DNA from: Arachis hypogaea
Lineage: Eukaryota; Streptophyta; Magnoliopsida; Fabales; Fabaceae
Assembly (NCBI RefSeq): GCF_003086295.3
Contig: NC_092044.1
Span: forward strand, 5,854,843 to 5,918,842
DNA: 64,000 nt
Reading direction: 5' to 3'
Positions 1-11,000 of the stretch are shown one piece after another. Positions within the stretch are counted from its first letter, which is position 1, and every line of letters starts with the position of its first letter. Under the pieces are notes generated by a model. That model saw nothing but the letters and a program-made list of their open reading frames with translations, did no database searches and had not been told where the DNA came from. The position numbers and the translations under genes are program-made.

Positions 1-1158
1 TTATCTTCAAAACGAGTTCAAACTTTGATTTCAGAAAACAACAAATCAAAAGAGAAAACGAAGCTCGAGTGGTAGAGAGAGAAAAAGATAACGTAAACGA
101 AGAACATACCAGTGAGAAAAGGAGAGGAAAAGATCGATGGAGAAGAATGAGGGAAGACGCGCGAGAAGAAGAACAACCAAATCTCAAAATAACGAAAACG
201 AAGAAGGAAACAAATATTTTAAATTTGGAAGTTAGATATACGCGGGATATTATATAGCGCGTGTAATCAACGTATGTGGAGGAGCGCGTATTTTAAATTT
301 ATTGTTTAATAAACTTGTAAAGCATACAAGCCCTAATGGCTTGTATGCAGAACTTTTCCGATAAATTAATAATGTATATAATATTTAAATTTGCAATAGC
401 CAATTATTTAGATTTGTGTCCTTACAAAGAAAAAGTACTATCACCAAGTTATAATCGGTTATAAAAAATTATTATATTATTTTGCTATAAGTTTTTTAAT
501 TTTATTTTATTTTAATTTATATATTAATATTTTGTATGTATATTGATTATAATAAATTTATTTTTGGATTATATTTTAATTTGATAGAATTTAATTCAAT
601 TATATTAATTTTTATTATGATTGCATAATTTTTTGAAAATTTAATATGCATCGAATTATATACCTCTCTTGTCAAAGAAAATAAATAAAAATTCGTGATA
701 AAAATAGAACAGAAGACGTTTTACTAAATAAAAATGAACTCATTACCATATCCCTAACCTAGATTCAAGCACGTTAGGCCAACAGAAGGGTTTAACCAAA
801 TTTCTCCTCTAACGTCTAATAATCAAGTTTCTCAGACTTACATGTTATAATGGGACTTCATATTTTAACCATTGGAGTTGCTTTTATGAGAAGTTAAATC
901 CCAGTTGGAGGTATTGGAAAATAGTGATAAAATGACTAATCAATCTTATAAAAATAAATATTAAAAATTGAAATTTTTTTTTTTATTAAAAATTTTGTTA
1001 TCTTTTGAAATAATTCTCAGAGTCTATTTAAAATTTTTTTTCTTAAAAAAAATGCTTAGAAAACTAACTAAAGTTATTTCAAAAGGAAAAGTCTAGGGGC
1101 CAACAATTTTATTGCATTTTGGCTAGCATATAACCAACAGAAAAATGTGAGCCATTTC
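1..1158. other. Gene-free AT-rich stretch
   Basis: I see no supportable gene. The first 260 bases are purine-rich and hold a 62-codon plus-strand ORF of Lys/Arg/Glu composition, which looks like a low-complexity by-product. The rest is A/T-rich with homopolymer runs. Confidence 0.6.
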
Positions 1159-2048
1159 GAGCCCGTTTGGGAAGTGTCAAAAGCTATTTTTTTTACTTTT
1201 GAATTATGAAAAGTTATGATAAGCGTGTTTGGCACCATTTTAAAGAAGAGCTTTTGACTTCCCGAAAAGTTAATTTACAACTTTTGGAAGAAGTAAAAAT
1301 AGATGACTTATCTCCTTCTCCATAAGTCATTTTATTACTTCCGTGGAAAAAAAATTGATTTCAAAACAAAAAAAATTTACTTTCATTCTTGATTCTGTGA
1401 AAAATGTTTCCTATTTCTGCTGGAAATACTGGCCCTCAACCACCATTTTCACGCAAGGTTCCATCTTCTAGAAGCACTGGCCTTCCACCGTCATCTTCAC
1501 GCAATGTTCCATTTACTGGAAGTGTTGGCCCTTCACCACCATTTTCACGTAATGATTCATTTGCTGGAAGTATTGACCATTCACCACCATCTTCTGTTCC
1601 ATCTGAATCAGGATATATTCCTTCCAGGTATTTTTTTTTATCATTTTATCATTCTATTTTTATTATTAAATTTGTATTGAACATTGTGTATGCTATGAAA
1701 TCTCACTTTTAATTTTATTTTTCTACATGTGATTTTAATTTTATTTTTTTATATGTGATTTTATTTTTATACAACTTGCTATTATTTTTATAATTAGTTT
1801 TATAATTTTTTTTTATGTTCTTCTCCAACAAATTTATGAAAGTGGCAAGTCCGGAAGAAAATTTAAAGCTGATTGGAATGTATTTTTTGAGTTATTTATC
1901 CAAACGCTACAATTTTAAAATAAGTACTTCTATAGTTAAAAATCCAAACACAAAATAACTTGTTTATAAGTTACTATTAATAAAAGTCCTTATACTTTAA
2001 GTTCTTTTTCCAAAAGAACTTATTTAAGTTATTTATCCAAATTGGGCC
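1159..2048. mobile_element. Tourist/Harbinger-like TIR element, copy 1
   Basis: The left end GAGCCCGTTTGGG and the right end CCAAATTGGGCC form an imperfect terminal inverted repeat of the kind seen in plant Tourist-like (PIF/Harbinger) elements. The same element, with the same interior, recurs at 22100-23032. Positions 1404-1627 hold an open frame of degenerate ~20-residue repeats rich in Pro, Ser and Phe (GSVGPSPPFSR type). It is followed by a GTATTT splice-donor-like site at 1628, so it may be a leftover first exon from a longer autonomous element. No intact transposase is visible. The bases beside the ends (TTC and GAA) do not form a clean TTA/TAA target duplication. Confidence 0.65.
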
Positions 2049-3160
2049 GAAATCTCGCACCAATCTCACACTATCAAATAATCATTGATGGCTAGTTGAT
2101 AGCTACCAATCACAAATGTTACTGGCTCTAGCATTGCTCATTTCAAAAATAAAAAATATCAGTAGTTATGGATTGAGAAGAATATAATAAAAGAAAGTCT
2201 TTGTGCCACTAGTAACGGAGGAATGTCTCGGAAGAATAAGCACATGATCAAGATCTACAAAAATTTGCAGTAGTATCAAAATTTATTAGTGAAAGAATCT
2301 AGGACATGCTATTCAGGATTCAATATTGATGCATGTGTAGTGTGTTCTCGATGCCATAGCTCTTCGTTTGTCACGTAGCGTGCGTATAACATTTCCAACG
2401 CTGCATGGATTTTCTCCTTGTAAGTTGCAACTTGCAACTCTCATGAGTATGACATGACCACACTGCTATAGTATTCACCACCTAAAATGAAGAGTTAGTT
2501 CCAATCTAAATTACTACTCTTAAAATTCTATTTGTTTATAAATATTAAATAGACTTATATTTATAATTAAATTTCATAAATAATATAAGTAAATCAGATT
2601 AATATAATCAAATTAGATTTACTTTTATGATTGAACAAATTCATAGATGAAAAGGATTATAGTGGTTGCATGTTCATAAAACTTTGATAATATTTAAAAA
2701 ATATAACTAAACTTAATATTATCTATTTTATATTTTAATTTCATGATATTCTTAAATTTAAAGTGTTACTAAATAAAAAGGAAGTGACTTTAATTTTTAG
2801 TGTTAGATTTTAGAATTCATTGAACATGTTTAATAAGAAATAATTCAATAATGAATGAATATAATTAGTAACTTGAACAGTTGCTCTTTACTAAGGAAAA
2901 GATTAGCGTATGTAGTCAGAAACCAAGAGCTAAATATTTAAAATTTAAAAGTGATTGCTATAATGTTTAAAAGAATATGTTTAATTTATTAAAAAAAATT
3001 AAAAATAAATATTTAAATTTGTACCATATGAGACCCACAAATAAGTGGGTGACACTGACAACCGAAAGGTGCAAACTGCAAAGTGTCAACTGCTAACTAA
3101 CATCAATACAACTCAAACACAAGCAATTCAGGAATGTACAGTACACTTGAAAGAAATCAA
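2049..3160. other. Gene-free AT-rich stretch
   Basis: No ORF, RNA gene or recognisable repeat that I can support. Composition is AT-rich with short poly-A and poly-T runs. Confidence 0.6.
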
Positions 3161-3166
3161 ACAAAG

Positions 3167-3845
3167 GGTGTGTTTGGATTTACGTTGGAGAAGAGAAAAG
3201 CTCATTTGAGCTTCTTGAACGCTTCATCTTTATGTTTGGCAATGGTTTTATTCTGTAAACGTAGAAGTGATTTTTGTCTTCAACCTACGTTTACCAAAAG
3301 CTAAAAATTCTAGCTTTTCCGTTCAGCTTTTCACGTTGGATTAAACTTTATGTTCTATGTACCAATTATACCCTTTATTATTCATATATTTATTATTTTT
3401 TTTATAATATATATTTTTAATACTTTCTTATGCATATTATTTTTTATAAAACTTTTGTTTTTTTATATGAAGTCTTTTACTGTTATTGTTATTTCTTTTT
3501 TGTATAGAATATTTTTTTACTTTATATTATGATTCTATTAATTCTATTAGAGTACTAAAGAATACTGAGAATACTAAAAAAATATTAAAATTTATTTAAA
3601 TATTTAAAATAAAATTATAAGATAACATAAAATAATTATTTAAACTCATGTCTTTTTTTGTAATTTTCTATCTAAAAGTGATTTTGAATAATGTAATCTA
3701 AACAATATTTAGTTTACTATAATCCATTTTGAATAAAAATTACCAAACATAAACCACGTTAATACTAACTTACTTTTGATCAAAATCACTTTTACAAAAT
3801 CAATTTTATATAAATCTCCGTTTGCAAACGGTAATTCAAACACAT
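3167..3845. mobile_element. TIR element (MITE-like), ~680 bp
   Basis: The left end GGTGTGTTTGGATTTAC is the imperfect inverse of the right end GTAATTCAAACACAT. The direct repeat ACAAAG flanks the pair at 3161-3166 and 3846-3851, consistent with a target-site duplication. The interior is AT-rich and non-coding. The short length and lack of transposase indicate a non-autonomous element. Superfamily is uncertain, since a 6-bp duplication is not diagnostic. Confidence 0.55.
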
Positions 3846-3851
3846 ACAAAG

Positions 3852-5054
3852 AATGGTGGTGAAAAGGAATTGGAACCACGCGCTATAAATGTTGCTTGTG
3901 TCCACAAATTCCATGATCACGCCGTCCACTTTCGCTCAAAGGCACAAAACAAGTGACTCATGGGCGGCATTTTGGGTCCCATTCTTCACCGCCAACACAA
4001 CCCTTCTCATGTACTAATTTGGAGCTTTTTCAATTAATATTATGTTTTTTCTTCCATTAATTCTTTTAATCTTATCTAAGACAATTAATTTATCAATTAC
4101 CAAAAATTTAAATGAAAATGAGTCATCAATAAATAATAATTTTCCTTCTCACTACTATTATTTCTTTGTAATTGAAATATTAAATTCTCCATAAGTGAAA
4201 GATCACCATTATCACCAATATTTGCAGTTAAAGATCATTATTTGTAATTATTAGATAAACACTCCAAGGCCCAAGCACTCCACAATCTGATACCCAAGGC
4301 TTTTTAACTCTGGAAATTACCATACAAAACAGGATGAATATTTATGGATTTATCCTTTGCTTAATTTACTCAAATGTGTTATTTTGAAATTAAGAGAAAC
4401 AACCTTTTTTTTTTCCAATCCATTACTTTGCAATAAATTATTAGTTTATAGAATACGAAAATTTGAACGTTAAAAGGAACCATTCAACAAAAAGCTGAAA
4501 AATAATGAAATTCAATTTTATAGCTAACTTGCAAGTTAAGCCATTTGAATTCAGAAAGAAGACAATCGAAAAGGATATCCAATTATTTTATTATTCTAAT
4601 AACCATAGCAAATGATATTAGTTAGAATAAATTATAGACAAAAAAATGATAGTATTAAACTAAACTAATCAGATTAGATCTGATCAATTTGGACATTTTG
4701 AAATATTTATTCATTTAGCCAATGCTTGACATGTAGAAAAGGAAGGAAAAAATGAAATCGAGAATAAAAAGAAAGAGAAAAGTAAAGACAAAAAGTAAAA
4801 GTATACAACCATATAATAAATAAATAAATAAATAAAAAGTCCCCAAAGAAATTATTTTTTTCTTTTCATATTTGTGTGTTGTGAACAAAGGCACTTGAGT
4901 TAAAAACCAAAAAAGCCTAATGCAAATTTCGCTATTGCTAAAGTGTTCATTGCTAATTGCTCATTGCTTAATGCTAATGCCCCTATTTTCTGTGTGAGAT
5001 CGCCCTTCTATTCCCTTTTCTCTCTTTCTGATCCAACCTCACATTCGATTTCCA
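3852..5054 (+). promoter_or_regulatory. RHD3 upstream region and 5' leader
   Basis: This is the stretch before the RHD3 start codon. It includes a TAAA microsatellite near 4813-4838 and, in the last ~90 bases, a pyrimidine-rich leader (CCCTTTTCTCTCTTTCTG type) typical of plant 5' UTRs. I could not fix a TATA box or transcription start. Confidence 0.4.
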
Positions 5055-8000
5055 ATGGGTAAGCTTTTCGATCCCTCATCATCGATCTGTTTCCTGCATT
5101 CTACGTTCTATATACGTTAATATCTTCATTCCTTTTTAGTTTCCCCTAATTCTTATATTCTAACTCCCAATCCTATAGTCTTAATTTAATTTTTTATATG
5201 AGATGCTTGGTGGATGTTAACGGAAATTGGCAATCACACTTTGCGTGCGTTTTTTTAGTGTAACTGTTATCATAATTATTATTTGATGTTGATGTTGCTA
5301 TTGTTGTTGTTATTTTCAGTTTCGAGAGAAAATCTATTTGGATTTTATGAGAATTTGTTTGATGTGATTGATTTTGATAGTTCGATCCAAAATTGAGGGG
5401 TTTTGTATAGTTATATTATTAAATCCTTGTCAATTTTACTCTAGATCATTGTTTTTTCTTTTTTTTTTATACTAATTTCAATTATTAAAGGGAAAAAGAA
5501 GGAGTTAAGAAGATAATGCAAACTAGTAGCTTGGGATTAAATTTATGAATGGAGTGTGAACCAACTAACAGCTATATACAGAGCTTTCTATTATCATGGT
5601 GATGTAAGCATTTATAAAAAAAATTAAATGAAAAATAATAATGTAGGATTTTGTGTCTACTGCTTAGTGTATATATATATTTTTTTTACCTTCCTCTCTT
5701 CTTTTGACTCCACATCTGACATTGAATATCTGTGTATCCAGCTAATAATCATTGCTGTTCAACTCAACTTATTGATGGAGATGGTACATTCAATGTAACT
5801 GGGATTGAAAGTTTCATGAAGGAGGTGAAATTTAGTGAATGTGGGCTTTCGTACGCTGTAGTTTCCATTATGGGTCCACAAAGTAGTGGTATGCCTTCTT
5901 GCCTCTGCAACCTTACTATTACTTCTGCCCTTTGCCCATCATTTCACTTGGCGATCTGCTTAATTATGATATGTTAGTTGATTCACAATGCTAATGTTTG
6001 GTTGTTATATGAGATTGTCGGAAATATTAAAGTCGAGGTTTTCATTTTGCCTTATGAAGTAGTGTGGAATAACTTACATTATAGTTGAAATTGATATTGG
6101 GTTCATTTGTGAATTATGACTGTTGCCTATCTGAATTAGTTATTTCTAAGTGCTAAATATTATGTTTAGTCTGTTTTAGCCCTTTTTCTGCACTCTAAAA
6201 ATAACTTTATCTTTTCTTGGTTTATTCATCTGTTTGATTTTATTCCATAAAGTGATTCATTCCTGGTAAAGGATATCCAATTTTGTTTATTTGTTTTTGC
6301 TATGGGCAGGCAAAAGCACGCTGTTAAACAATTTGTTTCGTACCAATTTCCGTGAGATGGATGCTTTTAAGGGAAGGCAAGTACTTGCAATTTACATAAA
6401 CTTCGCTCAACTATCATGATGGTGCCTCACTGACCTGATTGTATATGGTTGTATTCAGGTCTCAAACAACCAAAGGAATCTGGATGGCTAGATGTACTGG
6501 GATAGAGCCTTGTACCATTGTGATGGATTTGGAAGGAACAGATGGAAGAGAACGTGGAGAGGTTTCCCCCCCCTCCATTTCTTAATGTTATATCTTGATC
6601 TTCTTTGGTAGTAACTCTGTTTACATTTCAGAGTTCATTGCCTACATCCACATTGCATTTGCATATAATATTTTAGAATCACATATAAACACCCATTTGT
6701 GTCTCTATCCACTATGGACACGAGGCTTATTGTGAAATATCTCAGGGTTCCTATATTCCCATTATTATTGTTCTTGTTGCCTTTTGCCCTTAAGTGGGTG
6801 ATTCACAGTAAATGGATTAATTATCGTATTTAGCGGTGGATACCCTTGGGAAACCAAAATGGCAACATCTATTCTTTTTACAATTTTACTTTCTCTTGAG
6901 AAGTAATGTTCTGTTATTTTCATTTAATAATTAAAAAAAAAATCAAAAGAATGGTTATTCATGTTCTTTTTTACTATGCCTAGGAGTAGTTAATGCTTAT
7001 GACTTCGATTATTTCGACCTGAAAACCCTACCTCATTTTCTTAAAAATATCGTGAAACCACTTATCCTGAAATCTTAAGTTGTTAGGTAAAGGTATATGA
7101 ATGATTATATATCGACACGTCCCTGCACACAATAGCCTTTTTCGGCTTGAAGCGTGAATTATATATAGGCTTTCTTTTAATTTTTATTTGCCTTATGCTT
7201 AAATTCTTTCCTTTTGGGAGCAATATGCAACAAACCAGAGAGATAATAGGGATTTAACTCCTTTTAAATATACTTATAAAAGGAGAGGAGAAAAAGTAGC
7301 AAACTAAATTTTAAATTCTGAAACTCCACATCTTTAGGACAGTAGTTATAGGATTAGATATTATAAATAGGTAGGCTGGGAAAGCTAGTAGGAGGAAAAT
7401 AAGTGGAGTGAAAATCTAGAGGGAGAGAATTGACCTCTCGAAAGTCAATTATTCTTGTTTTTCTTTCATTTAAATCTATAATATTCTGTTCAGTTATTCT
7501 GTTCTTCCCTTCTACCCTTATTTTCTACACTCAATTCTGCCTAACAGTAAGGATACTAGAGAAACCGTAACAATTGGTATCAGAGGTTCGATCTGGGCTT
7601 CTTCCTGTGAATGGTTTCCACACGCAGCGGAGGTGCGATGGAGGATCGGGTTGAGAGTCTGGAGAAACAGTTGAATGAGTTTCGCTCTGAACAAAACAGA
7701 ATAATGGAAACGATGACGCAAAGGATGGATGAATTAGTAATGCGAATCCCACAACAGGATTCGAGCGGTGGGAACTCGCGCATCAACGATCCGGGTGGCG
7801 GGCGTCAGCGAGATCCACCTCCAACCAGGGGTGATCTCAATCGCCGAGTGGACATTCCTTCGTTTGATGGCTCGGATGCGAGCGGATGGTTGGTTCGAAT
7901 GGATCGTTATTTTCGCATATCAAGGATTCAGGTGGAAGAGAAACTCGAGTACGCGGTGCTTGCACTTCATGGGGAAGCTTTAACATGGTTTGAATGGTGG

Positions 8001-11000
8001 GAGTCTCAATCCACCTTCCCTTCATGGATTCGTTTCAAACAAGATTTGCTCAAACGATTTGAGCCTGGTGCAGATGCGAATCCTCTTGCGCCATTATTGC
8101 AGGTGAGACAGCATGGGTCGGTTATGGAGTATCGGAGAGACTTTGAGATAGCGGCTAGGGCACATAGACATTTGGGGGGAGATACCTTGTTGTGCATGTT
8201 CCATGAAGGACTCAAACCGTCGATCAAAGCGGAGATGAGAGTTGCCGAGTTTGAAAACCTCCAGGCCCTGATGGATAGGGCCATGATGTTAGAGTCGAGG
8301 AATGAAGCGTGGCGTACAGAAGGAACGCACCCAGGAGGAAGACGAAATGAAAATACTAACCGTTTGGGCTGGAGCGGTGCCAGATCCAATAATTGGGCTC
8401 AGCACACTTCACAATCTCCTTCCATAACTAAACAGCCCACATCCATCCCTCATAGTAAAACAGAATCCAATACTTCCTCGGCCCCTTCCACCACTAATAT
8501 CACAAAGCCTTCATCACGATGGATTTCACATGAGGAATGGAGTGAGCGACAGCGCAAAGGTCTCTGTTTCCGCTGCGGGGACAAGTGGAATCCTGGCCAC
8601 ACATGCAAGTTCAGACATCAACAACTCATTCTCCTGGGGGAGGAGGATGAACAACCCGAGGATTGTTGCGAAGATTTGGCCTCGGACGAACCTGTCGTAA
8701 CCATTAACAGTCTTTCTCTTCGTCTCTCTTCTCTAAGTTATTGGGGACTTACATCACACCAAACTTTGAAGGTACGAGCTACTATAAATGGTGTTGGGGT
8801 GGTCGTGTTGGTTGACCCAGGGGCTGAGGCGAATTTTATTTCATCTTCTCTTGTCTCCATACTGGGTTTGCCATTGGTACACCTGCCTCCTTTCCGAATT
8901 GAGGTTGGAAATGGAGCAATAGAGCATGGGTTAGGTGGCTGTGAAAAAGTGGAATTATTGGTACAGGGAATTTCTATTGTGGAGGACTTCTTGGTGATGG
9001 AATTGGGACGTTCTGAAGTTGTTTTGGGTGCGGGGTGGATTGCTAGTTTGGGCAAATTTGAAGGGGATTATAACGCCTTATCCTTAAGCTGGATGTTGAA
9101 TGGGAAGAAGGTGACTTTGCATGGTGATCCCTCTTTAGGGAGAAGTCGAGCTAGTGCAAAAGTGACTTTAAATGCCCTGAGAAATAATGAAGAGGGCTTT
9201 CTCGTAACCCCTGTGTTCATTGCCGATTCTACAGAAGCCCAACTATCTGTTTCGTCAGCAACTTTGGCAATTTTGCAGCAATTTGAGGATGTCTTTCAGT
9301 CCCCATATGGTCTTCCTCCACAAAGAACACACGATCATGCTATAGTACTAAAAGACAGTGCAGAGATCCCAAACATTCGACCTTACAGATATCCACATTA
9401 TCAGAAGGCAGAAATGGAAAAAATAATTGATGAAATGCTGCAGATTGGGATTATTCGGCCCAGCACAAGTCCCTTCTCGAGCCCGGTAATTTTGGTAAAG
9501 AAAAAGGATGGTGGGTGGAGGTTTTGCGTCGACTATAGGGCCCTCAATAAGATCACGGTGCCGGACAAATTTCCTATTCCTATTATAGAGGAGCTATTGG
9601 ATGAGCTCGATGGTGCAACAGTGTTTTCCAAATTGGATCTCAAATCCGGATATCATCAAATTCGAATGAAGGAGGAGGATATTCATAAGACAGCTTTTCG
9701 CACCCACGACGGCCATTACGAATTCCTTGTAATGCCTTTTGGCCTCACAAACGCTCCATCCACTTTTCAAGCCCTCATGAACACTGTACTTCGTCCGTTC
9801 CTCAGAAAATTTGCTTTAGTTTTCTTCGATGACATCCTTATTTATAGCAAGGATCTCATTAGCCACAGAGGTCATTTGCAGAATATTTTTGAGGTACTGA
9901 GGCAACACAATTTATTGGTAAATAAAAAGAAGTGCTGTTTTGAAGCACCGAGTATTGAGTACCTTGGCCACGTTATTTCTGCCGAAGGGGTGGCGGCTGA
10001 TCCTAAGAAACTTAGAGATATGCTTGACTGGCCTCCACCAAAAGATATTCGCAGCTTGCGGGGTTTCTTGGGCTTAACCGGATATTATCGCCGCTTTGTA
10101 AAAGGGTATGGTACTATTGCTGCTCCTCTCACCCAACTTCTCAAAAAGGACTCTTTTAATTGGGGTAAGGATGCTGACTCTGCTTTTCAAAAGCTCAAAA
10201 CAGCTATGGTTTCCGTTCCGGTTTTAGCCGTTCCATGCTTTTCTAAACCTTTCCAGCTGGAAACCGATGCATCCGGAAAGGGAGTGGGTGCTGTCTTGAT
10301 GCAGGAGGGTCGGCCAATTGCTTTTATGAGCCAAAAACTCTCGGAAACAGCCCAGCAGAAATCTGTCTATGAAAGAGAGTTGATGGCAATTGTTCTAGCT
10401 GTTCAAAAGTGGAAACACTATCTCATGGGACAGCAGTTCACAGTTTTTACTGATCAACAGTCCTTGAAGTTTTTATTAGATCAGCGTGTAGCAGACGAAG
10501 GCCAGCAGAAATGGTTATCCAAGTTACTGGGATACAATTTTGACATTAAATATAAGGCAGGGACAGAAAACAGGGTGGCTGATGCCCTTTCTAGGAAATT
10601 TCATTTCTCCTCCCTGTCTTTTTCCATGGCAGCAGAATGGGATGATATGGAGGCTGAAGTATTGGCTGATGAGAAATTAAATGGGATTATGCAGAAGTTG
10701 TTAGTGGGGGAAGAAACTACACCCGGTTTTGCATTAATAAATGGAAAACTCAAATATAAAGGGAGGTTAGTGCTTGCAAAAACCTCTAAATGGATTCCAA
10801 AAATTCTGTTGGAATTTCATAGCTCCAGGCTGGGAGGCCATTCGGGCTTCTTTAGAACTTACAAGAGGATTTCTGCTATCCTTTATTGGGAGGGTATGAA
10901 GGCAGCAGTGATGAACTTTATTAAAGGCTGTGAAATTTGTCAGCAGAACAAGCATTCTACCTTGCAACCTGCTGGTCTCCTACAACCGCTGCCAATTCCT

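Noticed and set aside
69..257. 62-codon Lys/Arg/Glu-rich ORF at the window start
   Set aside because: Purine-rich low complexity; no initiation context, splice support or family match.
8006..9055. Minus-strand ORFs of 105-127 codons within gag-pol
   Set aside because: Complementary-strand by-products of the long coding frame.
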